A DNA stretch of 49,745 bases from IMG/VR virus record IMGVR_UViG_3300044701_002167, positions 1-49,745 of that record; one strand, written 5' to 3'. Shown in pieces: positions 6,288 through 14,474 of the stretch. The notes beneath the pieces were generated by a model. The model saw only the letters and a program-made list of their open reading frames with translations, made no database searches and was not told where the DNA came from. Position 1 is the stretch's first letter. The number at the start of each line of letters is the position of its first letter. A program made the position numbers and the translations under genes. Source of the stretch: a virus.

Positions 6288-8214
6288 ATTTGTCTGATAT
6301 TGCGGGCGTTACTTCTACCGTTGGACCAAGGTTCGGTAGTACAGCTTGCGCCGCTTTCTCCATTTCTTCCTTGAGTATTTGCGCCGCATCTTCTGCGTAG
6401 CTCTTCGTGGTTTCGAGAATGATTTCGTCATGCACCGTTGACACAATACGACCTCGTGAGGGGTCAAGGCGGTCAAACGTACCAACCAATGCTAACTTAA
6501 CCATTGACGCTGACAACGCTTGGATTGGGAAGTTCATCGCTTCTCGCTCCGCGGCCAGTCGTCGCCACTTATTACCAAACTCGCTTCGGTCCCAGAAGCG
6601 TTTGCGCCCATAACTATCTGCTACCCATCCGTAAAGCATCACTGACCGTGCACTATTACGAAGCCACTGTGCGGCCTGGGGGAAGCGTCCCTTCCAATCC
6701 TCAATAATCTTCTCAGCACGTTCCGCAGAAATCTTCTCACCCAGAGGGGATAGGGCAATCGACATCTGCTTACCAAGACTATCACCGCCGACGTTGTAGG
6801 CGATTGAGTAGTTCACCATCTTGGCTACATCGCGCCAGAGTTTATAGGGATGCTCTTTCTTATTCTTATTGTTAATATCTTTAACGCCAAGAACTTCACG
6901 AGCAACAAACGTATGCAAGTCATCTAGATTCTTAATCAGACCTTCATCACCACTTGCATCTGCAATAATGACCAGCTCAATAGTTGAGTAGTCGGCGATG
7001 ATTAACTTACGCCCTGGAGATGACACCTTGAACGCATGACGGATACTTGATGAGATTCCCAAGTTTTTCATCTTCTGGTCTGACGGAATGTTTTGCAGAT
7101 TTGGAGATGAGCTTGAGAAACGACCGGTAGCCGCACCATACTGATTAAACGAACAATGAATCCGTTTTGTTACAGGATTCCGCAATTCAGGAAGAGCCTT
7201 GATATACGTGGAATAAATCTTCTTAGCCGCAGTGTAGAACGCATACGCTTGTAGGTATTTGTTCTCAAAGCTACCGAACCTATCCATCGCCTCACCCAGG
7301 TCAGCATCCTGTGATAACTCAGCAAAGTCCACTGTGAAATCTTTTGCCTTCTTCTTGTTCTTAAAATCCCACTGCATAACGACACGAGCATTAAGACTCG
7401 TTACGTTGATACCTACCTTATTGAATATCTCTACCATTTGTTGGGATGACCCAGGGTTGATTGCACGATAGCCGTCTCGACTAAATACAATCTGGTCACA
7501 AACCCCTGCACTGATGAATACGTCTTGAAGTACTTTATCAGATTCTTCAATAAGACGAATAAACGTCGGGGCGAGTTCTTTCAGATGCTCATCGTCAAAT
7601 GGCATACCTGTGTACTCAATCATCGCTGTTACAGGACACAAGCGCATTTCTAACTCGTGTACTTTCTGCAGGCTGTGCTCCTGAACCTCGCGCATCTGTT
7701 GTTCATGGATAGGCTTAAGCACAAATACGTCGTTGACTGCATAGTCAAGTTGCTCCTGACTTAAGACTGAAATCTCGCTGGTTGTAAAGGTACTTCGTAC
7801 CGATTTATCCAGCTTGATTTGCAGACGACGCTCAGCGACTGCTCCTAAGGCCGACGAGTACAGTGCGCTAGGAAATCCTGCGGTAAGCATACGCTCGGTA
7901 ATCATGGTATCATACACATCACGGATAAGATAATCAAAGTTCTTGTAGATAATCTTTAGGTCATACGCCGCATTGTGAAATACCTTCAGGGCAGTTCCTG
8001 TGAACAGCGGAGAAATTACCGAAATATCTGACAAGGACGTGCAGTCGATTACATAGGCTTCCTCACCGTCGTATACCTGCACTGTAAGTAAGCGTGCTCG
8101 ATGTGGGTCCAGGTGAGTGGTCTCTGTATCAAGGTACAGAATAGGGCGATTGCGGAGGGAGTGAACTACCGAGGAAATCTCGGTAGTTGTTCGTAAAATA
8201 GTGTATGTGTTCAT
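6277..8214 (-). CDS. polA: Family A DNA polymerase with 3'-5' exonuclease
   Basis: A 645-residue replicative polymerase. The DEDD exonuclease domain opens with YLDTETTHLD (D29, E31), followed by FHNAAYDLK and YAVNDVFVL. The polymerase domain has motif A with D408 (DYSTIELVIIA), the O-helix RDVAKMVNYSIAYN (R461, K465, Y469) and motif C STVHDEIILE (H595, D596). No 5' nuclease domain is present, as in T7 gp5. The O-helix position that is Phe in E. coli Pol I is Tyr here, as in T7. The start overlaps the previous gene by ATGA. It would copy the phage genome with the helicase, primase and SSB encoded upstream. Confidence 0.95.
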   Translation of the reverse strand: MNTYTILRTTTEISSVVHSLRNRPILYLDTETTHLDPHRARLLTVQVYDGEEAYVIDCTSLSDISVISPLFTGTALKVFHNAAYDLKIIYKNFDYLIRDVYDTMITERMLTAGFPSALYSSALGAVAERRLQIKLDKSVRSTFTTSEISVLSQEQLDYAVNDVFVLKPIHEQQMREVQEHSLQKVHELEMRLCPVTAMIEYTGMPFDDEHLKELAPTFIRLIEESDKVLQDVFISAGVCDQIVFSRDGYRAINPGSSQQMVEIFNKVGINVTSLNARVVMQWDFKNKKKAKDFTVDFAELSQDADLGEAMDRFGSFENKYLQAYAFYTAAKKIYSTYIKALPELRNPVTKRIHCSFNQYGAATGRFSSSSPNLQNIPSDQKMKNLGISSSIRHAFKVSSPGRKLIIADYSTIELVIIADASGDEGLIKNLDDLHTFVAREVLGVKDINNKNKKEHPYKLWRDVAKMVNYSIAYNVGGDSLGKQMSIALSPLGEKISAERAEKIIEDWKGRFPQAAQWLRNSARSVMLYGWVADSYGRKRFWDRSEFGNKWRRLAAEREAMNFPIQALSASMVKLALVGTFDRLDPSRGRIVSTVHDEIILETTKSYAEDAAQILKEEMEKAAQAVLPNLGPTVEVTPAISDKYDK

Positions 8215-8543
8215 ACTGTATATTCTACCACATCTACTGTAGTATTGTCAAGTACTAGACGTACACCTTGATGCCGTGCAAGGATTTTTGTATCCTCTTC
8301 TACGAATACAAGGCGGGCGTTATTTTCAAATAACAACGCGAAACAACCTGGGGTATAGGACTTGTCGTTTGCAGTACGCTTCTCAGGCGCATTCTTCATA
8401 CCGGTAAGCTTCTGCTTTTCTACACCAAGAAACACAATCGGACCGAGGACATGCGAAACAACGTCGCCCTGTTTAATACTAATAGATACTGACTTCCCTT
8501 GTAATGATTCAAACAATCCGTTATCAATCAGTAACTTTTGCAT
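8211..8543 (-). CDS. Unknown protein upstream of DNA polymerase
   Basis: A 110-residue protein of alternating hydrophobic and charged residues, suggesting a beta-rich fold (GDVVSHVLGPIVFLGVEKQK near the middle). It ends VDVVEYTV and overlaps the polymerase start by 4 nt. It lies between another unknown gene and the polymerase, so it may be an accessory replication factor. No family is recognised. Its last codons contain the weak promoter-like sequence listed separately. Confidence 0.65.
   Translation of the reverse strand: MQKLLIDNGLFESLQGKSVSISIKQGDVVSHVLGPIVFLGVEKQKLTGMKNAPEKRTANDKSYTPGCFALLFENNARLVFVEEDTKILARHQGVRLVLDNTTVDVVEYTV
8222..8251 (-). promoter_or_regulatory. Weak candidate promoter before DNA polymerase
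   Basis: On the minus strand TTGACA (8251-8246) is followed after 18 nt by TAGAAT (8227-8222). The -35 is perfect and the -10 moderate. Transcription would start almost at the polymerase ATG (8214), giving a leaderless or near-leaderless message. It may be a chance match within coding sequence. Confidence 0.35.
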
Positions 8544-8546
8544 TGT

Positions 8547-8894
8547 TTACTCCTGCTCCGGTTCTACAATCTTAGTAATACCCTCAGACTTCACGAACTC
8601 CAAGAAATAATACATGGCAAACGCCTTGAAATTTGTTGGATTATTAATTCGTGCATCGTTAAACTCTGCAACACAGACCACTTCCATATCCAGCTGGTCA
8701 TCAAACTGAAGCATGTAAATAGAAGTCTGGTCTTTGCTATAGTAAGCCTCAAATGTCCAGCGGTCAAAGAACGTTACGGACTGAATAGCCGCATCCGCAT
8801 CAATATCTCCAGGCCAGTCATCTCGAATTACTCCAGGCTCTTGCTCAATAATCGACCACACAGGAAGCAATACCTTCTCGTTCATAGTGTCCAT
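8547..8894 (-). CDS. Unknown acidic protein
   Basis: A 115-residue acidic protein starting at ATG 8894, 7 nt after AAGGAG. It has aromatic-rich stretches (FFDRWTFEAYY, FAMYYFLEF) and ends EPEQE. No motif is recognised. It sits in the replication block between a PD-(D/E)XK nuclease and another unknown gene. The clean start and tight packing support it as real. Confidence 0.65.
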   Translation of the reverse strand: MDTMNEKVLLPVWSIIEQEPGVIRDDWPGDIDADAAIQSVTFFDRWTFEAYYSKDQTSIYMLQFDDQLDMEVVCVAEFNDARINNPTNFKAFAMYYFLEFVKSEGITKIVEPEQE

Positions 8895-8895
8895 A

Positions 8896-9498
8896 CTAAA
8901 TCTCCTTCATTATATCCCTAAAGTATTCTAACGTCATACAATAGTATACCACATCATTAATGATAATTACAATATAGTAGGGCGGTTTCTTTGTGGTATC
9001 CGCATGTCGTGAATGGATTTTAAACGACTTTGCCGTTGTATTATATGTTTTGACGAATGCCCCAACTTCATCAAACGTAATGCCTAACTTAAGCAGCCCT
9101 TCCTTTGGCGCAACTACATAGTCGCCTTGGCGATTGTGGTAGTGAATTACCAAAATAGGAAACAGCGCACGCATAGCCCTTGCATCTTTATACATCTTAT
9201 CAAACCACAGTTTATATGCAGTGATTGAAGCCTCTCCATCAGTAGTCTCTGAGGACATCTTACATTCAATCATGTATTTTCCGGGGCGGTTTACAAAGTC
9301 AATAAGAATATCTCCCTTTGCAGAGCCAGCCCCGGACTGTGGTGTTTGCGTACCATCCAGGTAGCGAGCTACTCGCTTTTCCATAGCTTTCGCTCGCTGT
9401 CGATTCAGGCGATTAATTTCTTTGCGGTTCTTTTCCAACTGTGCAAATCTCCTTTTGCTTGTGATTGGCACAGGCTTTACGATTCGGTTAACGGTCAT
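8896..9498 (-). CDS. PD-(D/E)XK nuclease, resolvase-like
   Basis: A 200-residue protein. The first 50 residues are basic and helical. The core has the segment SGAGSAKGDILIDFV, then KYMIECKMSSET, which gives the D...ExK signature of Holliday-junction-resolvase-like and related PD-(D/E)XK nucleases. The C-terminus is rich in aromatic residues. It overlaps the helicase gene by ATGA, so it is translationally coupled to the replisome. It probably cuts branched or replicating phage DNA; a restriction-like or recombination nuclease is the alternative. Confidence 0.75.
   Translation of the reverse strand: MTVNRIVKPVPITSKRRFAQLEKNRKEINRLNRQRAKAMEKRVARYLDGTQTPQSGAGSAKGDILIDFVNRPGKYMIECKMSSETTDGEASITAYKLWFDKMYKDARAMRALFPILVIHYHNRQGDYVVAPKEGLLKLGITFDEVGAFVKTYNTTAKSFKIHSRHADTTKKPPYYIVIIINDVVYYCMTLEYFRDIMKEI
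8943..8948 (-). promoter_or_regulatory. Possible extended -10 promoter
   Basis: On the minus strand TGGTATACT supplies a TATACT -10 with a TGn extension, close to the end of the nuclease gene. No TTGACA-like -35 is found 17 nt upstream (TGTAAT instead). The same GTGGTATACT string occurs in two stronger promoters of this genome, which is why I list it. It would serve the unknown gene starting at 8894. Confidence 0.3.
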
Positions 9499-10682
9499 GA
9501 AATAAACTTTTGGAAGGCTCCATTAAAAGCAACGGAACTCTTTCCAAGTCTCCCATTACGATTTTTGTGAAAGTCAATACTGATACCACGGATACCATGG
9601 TCATCAGCAAACTCGTCAATTGGCGAGAGTTGAATAACGGTGTCGGCAATTTGTGCGATTTCTCCTGAGTCTCGAATAGCGTCAAGACCTTCACCTTTAT
9701 TCATCTGTGATAACGCAACAACTGCGATGTTGTTTTCTTTCGCACTTTCCTTTAATGCCTGTGCAACCTCACCGAGGTCATAGTTTTTAATCCCAGTGTT
9801 CATGTGGTTCACAATCTGCACATAGTCCAGAAAAACCACACGCCCACCACGCTGTGCGAACTCTTTAATCTCTTTCTTGATTTGGTCAAGACGGAGTGTT
9901 GGTGTATCAATGACATGGATGGGAAGTTGCTGTAACTCAAGCACAGCCTCTTCAACCTGGTCACGTTGGTCCTTTGTGATACGCCCTACAAGCAAGTTGC
10001 TTGAATCAATCTCGAGCATATACGATACCCATCGAAGTACCAACTGCTCTTTTGCCATCTCAAGACTAATCAACATAGACGGTACGTTGTATTGACGAGC
10101 CATCTCAATCATTGACTGCCCCACAAGTGCAGTCTTACCAGTCCCTGGCTTTGCCATGATTACCGTAAGCGTCTTTGGCATCCACTCACCGCCCATCATA
10201 GAATCCAGAAACTTTAGACCAGTGCGTAGGAATTGATACTGTCCGTTGGTCTTTTGAAACAAATCTCCAAGCATCTTTTGCGCACCTGGTACAATGGTTG
10301 TATCAGCCGTTGATGCGAGTGGCTCAAAGGTAAGACTACGTTCAATCTCTACCTCATCGGGTACAAACAAACGGCTCTGCTCCTCAAGCTTTTGCGCCGC
10401 ACGGTATAATTGACGACGGCGTGCAATAAGTACTAATTCGTCTACGAGTGCTTGTTGATTTGCCACAACTCCACTAGTAAGTTGGGGCGGAATATTTCCG
10501 TGTAAAGCCAAGCGTACACTTTCGTATGTCAGCTCGCCGTACTTAATGTAGGCACCGCGCATGGCCTCTAAAATATCCTGACGCTCCTCCGTGAAAATCT
10601 CCCTTGTGAGTTTATGGAGCATCGCAGGGCTGTCCATCAGTGTAGAAAGTAGTCGCCATTCTGCTGTTGTGTCAGTGTACAT
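9495..10682 (-). CDS. dnaB: Replicative DNA helicase, DnaB-like
   Basis: A 395-residue protein. I chose ATG 10682 (MYTDTTAEW) because AAAGGAG lies 5 nt upstream. The N-terminal helical domain covers about residues 1-110. The RecA-type ATPase core has Walker A AKPGTGKT at 177-184, Walker B VVFLDYVQIV at 281-290, then ALSQMNKG and the terminal FHKNRNG with an arginine-finger-like segment. It is shorter than bacterial DnaB. It unwinds DNA as a ring ahead of the phage polymerase. It overlaps the primase gene by 11 nt. Confidence 0.93.
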   Translation of the reverse strand: MYTDTTAEWRLLSTLMDSPAMLHKLTREIFTEERQDILEAMRGAYIKYGELTYESVRLALHGNIPPQLTSGVVANQQALVDELVLIARRRQLYRAAQKLEEQSRLFVPDEVEIERSLTFEPLASTADTTIVPGAQKMLGDLFQKTNGQYQFLRTGLKFLDSMMGGEWMPKTLTVIMAKPGTGKTALVGQSMIEMARQYNVPSMLISLEMAKEQLVLRWVSYMLEIDSSNLLVGRITKDQRDQVEEAVLELQQLPIHVIDTPTLRLDQIKKEIKEFAQRGGRVVFLDYVQIVNHMNTGIKNYDLGEVAQALKESAKENNIAVVALSQMNKGEGLDAIRDSGEIAQIADTVIQLSPIDEFADDHGIRGISIDFHKNRNGRLGKSSVAFNGAFQKFIS

Positions 10683-11547
10683 TTGGTCTCCTTTGTAGTG
10701 TAGCCCACTCGTTGTACGGTAGGGCATTTTGTATAATCAAACGGTATTCAGATTCACCGTAAGTTAGGATGTAGGTATCAATATCCATCTTCTCATTCCC
10801 GCGTAGGGGAAGCATAGCTACATATGGATTTACGAGCTTACTTGCAAGCGAGTCGATTGCACGGAGTGTAATCTCGCGCGTACTACGGTTTGTGGTGGAG
10901 TCAAACACAATAACCTGCTTTTCTCCGCACCGTAATCGGGGTCTCCATGAAACAATTCCAGGCAGTGCCACTGCCGGAACGCCAGCCTGGCTAGAGATTG
11001 CAGCCTTAATCTCACCCTCAGTCACTACGTGTGTTGTATGTGCGTCATCAAAGTTGTAGGGGAATATCGCGCCACGTACCTCAGAAGAACCAAGCGGTGA
11101 CTTGTACTTAACTGGATGGGTCTTATCAAGAGACCGTCCTCGAATATCCGTAACCGCGTCCTTTACCAGATAGGGAAACGAGATACGCCCAGCAAGTACA
11201 GACTTACCATCTACAAAAAGCCCAGTATCTCGCGCTAGGGCTTTATCAAACATCTTCGGACACTCTTCGGTAATATATCCTAACTTAAGGCGTTGGATTG
11301 TTGTGTCATCAAATCCTCTGCTGTTAAGATAAATGCGTGCAGTTTCTGTAAGCGATGAGTGGTAGTAGTCGGCGAGATATTTATACGCCCCACGAACCGC
11401 TTCGATAGAATACGTTAACTGTGTAACCTCGCGAGATTCTCCACTCTTCTCTAAGTACGTACAATGGAAACAATAACCCATCCCATTATGCGGTGTTACG
11501 TAGAAGTCATTTCCGCCACAGCGTGGGCAGGTTGTTTTATAATTCAT
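10672..11547 (-). CDS. DNA primase (zinc ribbon plus TOPRIM)
   Basis: A 291-residue DnaG/T7-type primase. The zinc ribbon uses C7, C10, C26 and C29 (CPRCGG and YCFHC). A short RNA-polymerase-like linker contains LKLGYITEE. The TOPRIM core has E177 in VVTEGEIKAA and D216 in VIVFDSTTN. The second TOPRIM acid is written D-S-T rather than D-x-D, which is unusual. It makes primers for the helicase-primase replisome. Its start follows GAGGTG, after a terminator-like hairpin separating it from the SSB gene, so its level is probably lower than that of SSB. Confidence 0.88.
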   Translation of the reverse strand: MNYKTTCPRCGGNDFYVTPHNGMGYCFHCTYLEKSGESREVTQLTYSIEAVRGAYKYLADYYHSSLTETARIYLNSRGFDDTTIQRLKLGYITEECPKMFDKALARDTGLFVDGKSVLAGRISFPYLVKDAVTDIRGRSLDKTHPVKYKSPLGSSEVRGAIFPYNFDDAHTTHVVTEGEIKAAISSQAGVPAVALPGIVSWRPRLRCGEKQVIVFDSTTNRSTREITLRAIDSLASKLVNPYVAMLPLRGNEKMDIDTYILTYGESEYRLIIQNALPYNEWATLQRRPNVH

Positions 11548-11571
11548 AGCACACCTCTAATAAAAATAAGT

Positions 11572-11594
11572 GGGGCGTAGTATTAGTACGCCCC
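11572..11594 (-). terminator. Rho-independent-type terminator/attenuator after SSB
   Basis: An 8-bp stem GGGGCGTA/TACGCCCC with a 7-nt loop is followed on the minus strand by ACTTATTTTTATT. It lies in the gap between the SSB stop and the primase start. It probably ends part of the SSB transcripts so that SSB is made in excess over the replisome proteins. The T-run is interrupted, so read-through is likely. Confidence 0.65.
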
Positions 11595-11609
11595 TTGTTC
11601 CATTGTATC

Positions 11610-12488
11610 CTAGAATGGCAGGTCATCCGAGTCAGCAACAGCCGTCTTAGAATCAGTTTGAGTCATCTGCGGTACCATTGACAAGCCGAAGTTCTTCACA
11701 ACCTCGGTGTACTCAGTACCGTTCAACAACAAGCCAATTGCGTCAATCGGCCATGCCTTCGTGAAAGCCTTAAGGTCGTACACCGGCAACGTGGCTGGGT
11801 CAGCAGGGAATGCCTCACGGTTCATTCCAGGGTGTACGGTCCGGCTGGTTGCAAGGCCAGTACCTTTCGTAACCATCTCAATGTCTACATGAGTAATTGG
11901 AACCAACTTGGTACCACTCTCATCGTAAATCATCTTCGACAAGTCGTCCAGGTCATTAAGCAAGCCACCACGACGGTCAGCGCGGAGTGAGACAGAGCCC
12001 TCCAAAACCATTACCGTGTTGTTTGGTTGTGGAGTACCAGCAATCTGATTCATCTTGCCTTCAGCACTCTTCTGCCAGTACTCGTTCTTCAAGTTCGGGT
12101 ACACAATCGTACCCTCAGGCAACTTGATAACACGAGTGCGGTCGTAGACATTCAGGAAGAAGCGACGCTTAATCTTACTAGCCCACGCGGTATCACCATC
12201 ACGTCCAGCCGCCTTGTCTGCTTCGTTCAACAAGCGACGACCCTGCTCATCAATAAACACACGACGCTCTACGAGTTTCCCATCCTTCATCACAGGAATC
12301 CACACGCTCAACACGATTTCGCCCTGTAATGGCTCCCCAGGATTCTTTGGGTCAGGGATAAAGCGGAACGTTCGCTTCCCCTCACGCACATCCAAAAACG
12401 CATTCGGCATACGAACACCATCACCCATCGACTCTTTCACTGCACTCTTCGCAACATCAAGCATACTTCCGAATCCCATACGGTTCAC
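11610..12488 (-). CDS. ssb: Single-stranded DNA-binding protein, gp32-like
   Basis: About 292 residues. The C-terminal tail ADSDDLPF is the acidic SSB tip that recruits partner proteins. The N-terminus (FGSMLDVAKSAVKES) and the body, with FRFIPDPKNP and DGKLVERR, resemble the large gp32-type SSBs of phages rather than the small bacterial OB-fold SSB. The start is either GTG 12488, 4 nt after AAGGAG, or ATG 12479. It has its own near-consensus promoter (12590-12618) and a terminator behind it, which fits high early expression. It coats ssDNA for the primase, helicase, polymerase and RecA-like proteins. Confidence 0.85.
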   Translation of the reverse strand: MNRMGFGSMLDVAKSAVKESMGDGVRMPNAFLDVREGKRTFRFIPDPKNPGEPLQGEIVLSVWIPVMKDGKLVERRVFIDEQGRRLLNEADKAAGRDGDTAWASKIKRRFFLNVYDRTRVIKLPEGTIVYPNLKNEYWQKSAEGKMNQIAGTPQPNNTVMVLEGSVSLRADRRGGLLNDLDDLSKMIYDESGTKLVPITHVDIEMVTKGTGLATSRTVHPGMNREAFPADPATLPVYDLKAFTKAWPIDAIGLLLNGTEYTEVVKNFGLSMVPQMTQTDSKTAVADSDDLPF

Positions 12489-12507
12489 AACTCTCCTTCA
12501 AAAGATT

Positions 12508-12669
12508 TTATTTAGTCTTATCGGTATTGGATAACTCTCGGGCAAGATTATTCATCTCGTCTAGAACGTATTTCCTCACGACAGGATTAAGTATACCAAG
12601 TTCTTCCAACTTTGTCAAGAGTCTGCGCGCGTATTTTTTCGCGAGCCCCTCAATCACTGACTTTTCCAT
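12508..12669 (-). CDS. Small helical protein containing an internal promoter
   Basis: A 53-residue frame from ATG 12669 to TAA 12508, missed by longer-frame searches. It starts MEKSVIEGLAKKYARRLL and is helical and charged throughout. It overlaps the end of the GT4 gene by 20 nt, with GGAG-like purine runs upstream. The region also carries promoter P12.6, so the DNA serves two purposes if the protein is real. No family is recognised. Confidence 0.5.
   Translation of the reverse strand: MEKSVIEGLAKKYARRLLTKLEELGILNPVVRKYVLDEMNNLARELSNTDKTK
12590..12618 (-). promoter_or_regulatory. Sigma-70-type promoter P12.6 for the replication block
   Basis: On the minus strand TTGACA (12618-12613), a 17-nt spacer and TATACT (12595-12590) form a near-consensus promoter. 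It lies inside the 53-codon frame upstream of SSB. Initiation near 12583 would give a leader of about 95 nt to the SSB gene. It should make SSB and replication genes independent of the structural transcript and is a likely early promoter. Confidence 0.85.
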
Positions 12670-13846
12670 TTTTCATAATCTCCAAGAACTGCGAACCAAT
12701 GCGCTCCCAGTCAAACTTTTTATTTTTCATGTGCTTCTCAGCACGCTCACTGTACACCTTACGCACAGACTCATTTTCGTAGAGATACTGTAACGCTTGG
12801 ATAGCCGCCTCCACATCAATCAAATGGTGAATTGTATTCAAGCCACGGTCGGTAAGAATAGGGAACTTTACGCAATCAACTTCAATTGCGTTCCCTTCAG
12901 GCCATTCTGCAAGAGCTGAGTGGCGAGGTACAATTGTCGGAAGTCCTACAGCCATCGCTTCTGCAACTGGAAGACCCCAGCCTTCTGCTTGTGCGGTTGT
13001 GAGAAATACATCCGCCGCATTGTACACCATATTCATCTGTTCATCAGTGATACCTTTATCCGGCGTGAGGTCGGTTGACGTAATTGCCAGACGGTCTTCA
13101 ATCTGAAGATACTGACACCATTGAATAATATCAATACCAACATCCTGCAACGCGCCGTGATAATAGACGCGAACAGTCTTCGGAAGATTGTACCGTTTTA
13201 CCCATTCTGCAAAGATGTAGAAGTAAAGGTCAAGACGTTTGCGTGGTTGATTACGACTTACATTAAGTACAAGAAAATCATCAACACCAACTCCCATGGT
13301 CTTCCGTAGTTTAGCTTTATCCAATTTGCGGAAGTTCTTCAAGTCAACTCCATGTGGAATAACGTGGAGTTTTTCTGCGGAGATTGCGTGCTTAATCTGG
13401 TCTCGCCCAAATTCAGTGTACGTAATTACGTGGTCATATTGAACAATTCCATCAAGAAACATCTTCTTAATGTTCTCTGCATCAATAGGAGTGTAAAGAA
13501 TAAATTTAGTTTTTGCGTCTGGAAACTTTTCTCGATACATTGTAATAATACGTGAATAGTCCATCGCAATCCAAACGTCGTTAAGAACAAACACAACGTC
13601 TGGTTTAATTGTAAACAATAAATCTTGAAGTTTCGGTCCGCCATACACATCACCAGTACCCGCCGAAGCCGGATAGACCTTTAAACCCTCACACAACGGG
13701 TCATAATCACCATAGTAATTAATTCCCACGATGTACATATCGTAGTGCTTACGAAACGTTTTAATCAAATTTCGCGATACGATGCCGAACCCTGTAGGTG
13801 CTGGAAAGTCTCCAACATACAGCATCTTTGGTAATTCCCTTGCCAT
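12650..13846 (-). CDS. GT-B fold glycosyltransferase, family 4-like
   Basis: A 398-residue enzyme. The N-terminal Rossmann half opens LYVGDFPAPTGFGIVS (acceptor side with a glycine-rich loop). The C-terminal half has LNVSRNQPRKRLD and the EGWGLPVAEAMAVG segment, giving the E-x7-E signature (E288, E296) of family 4 retaining transferases. It uses a nucleotide-sugar donor; the acceptor is unknown. Encoded between a connector-like virion gene and the SSB gene, it could glycosylate virion proteins or alter the host surface. It is transcribed from P14.45 or by read-through from the tail genes. Confidence 0.88.
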   Translation of the reverse strand: MARELPKMLYVGDFPAPTGFGIVSRNLIKTFRKHYDMYIVGINYYGDYDPLCEGLKVYPASAGTGDVYGGPKLQDLLFTIKPDVVFVLNDVWIAMDYSRIITMYREKFPDAKTKFILYTPIDAENIKKMFLDGIVQYDHVITYTEFGRDQIKHAISAEKLHVIPHGVDLKNFRKLDKAKLRKTMGVGVDDFLVLNVSRNQPRKRLDLYFYIFAEWVKRYNLPKTVRVYYHGALQDVGIDIIQWCQYLQIEDRLAITSTDLTPDKGITDEQMNMVYNAADVFLTTAQAEGWGLPVAEAMAVGLPTIVPRHSALAEWPEGNAIEVDCVKFPILTDRGLNTIHHLIDVEAAIQALQYLYENESVRKVYSERAEKHMKNKKFDWERIGSQFLEIMKNGKVSD

Positions 13847-13856
13847 ACTTTCTCCT

Positions 13857-14435
13857 TTAGTATACCTTCGTTCCGGTAATAATATTAACAGGCTGACGAC
13901 TCACTACTGGTTGTGCAATACGTGTAGCGAATACAGTGTTCAGCTCCGTTTGTAATGTTTCTAAAACTGCACGCATAGTATTTGCGGCGGTTGTGTTTGT
14001 GTAGCGAATATCTTCAGTAGACCAGGATACAAATGTACTTGAGCTATTTGTAAGCTTAGCCAAATGTACAATGTACGCAGTAGCCAGTACGATTGCGTCC
14101 TCGTCGTTCTGTTCAATAACTGGTGGTTGTGTAGAATTAAACGTAATGTACGGATTACGGAATACGTCGTTATTTACGAGTCCGTCTGGAATGTAGGCCA
14201 TACCGTCAATAGTATTCGCTTGCGCAAATCCACTTGGGGCTAGCTCATTGTTCCCTGTGTACGTTCCCGAGGTGACTACCTGGTACTTACTTCTCCATCG
14301 TTTTTGCAAGTACTTGATTGCCGAAACTAACGCAGTGCGTACTAGCGTGTCTGAGTAAACCGTGCCATCAAAATCACCAAGACGCAAGCGCACTTGGTCA
14401 ATCATGTAATCAATGTTTGTGGGTGTTGTAATCAT
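13857..14435 (-). CDS. Connector-like virion protein, tentative
   Basis: A 192-residue protein. The N-terminal half (DQVRLRLGDFDGTVYSDTL, then ALVSAIKYLQKRW) resembles helical head-tail connector/adaptor proteins that start with an arrayed LGD...YSD...A...LQ pattern. The rest is Thr- and Asn-rich. It lies away from the neck genes at 30-32 kb, after the fibre genes, and has its own promoter at 14446-14474. It may be an adaptor displaced from the head module or a tail-tip/fibre component. The function call is weak; the gene itself is sound (its ATG has AGGAG upstream). Confidence 0.55.
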   Translation of the reverse strand: MITTPTNIDYMIDQVRLRLGDFDGTVYSDTLVRTALVSAIKYLQKRWRSKYQVVTSGTYTGNNELAPSGFAQANTIDGMAYIPDGLVNNDVFRNPYITFNSTQPPVIEQNDEDAIVLATAYIVHLAKLTNSSSTFVSWSTEDIRYTNTTAANTMRAVLETLQTELNTVFATRIAQPVVSRQPVNIITGTKVY

Positions 14436-14445
14436 GCTTCTCCTG

Positions 14446-14474
14446 ATTGTACCAGATTTTTATCTCCCTGTCAA
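14446..14474 (-). promoter_or_regulatory. Sigma-70-type promoter P14.45
   Basis: On the minus strand TTGACA (14474-14469), 17 nt and TACAAT (14451-14446). The -35 lies in the last codons of the 66-residue gene and the -10 in the short gap. Transcription would start close to 14440, just ahead of the ATG at 14435, giving a very short leader. It would serve the connector-like and GT4 genes. Confidence 0.7.
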
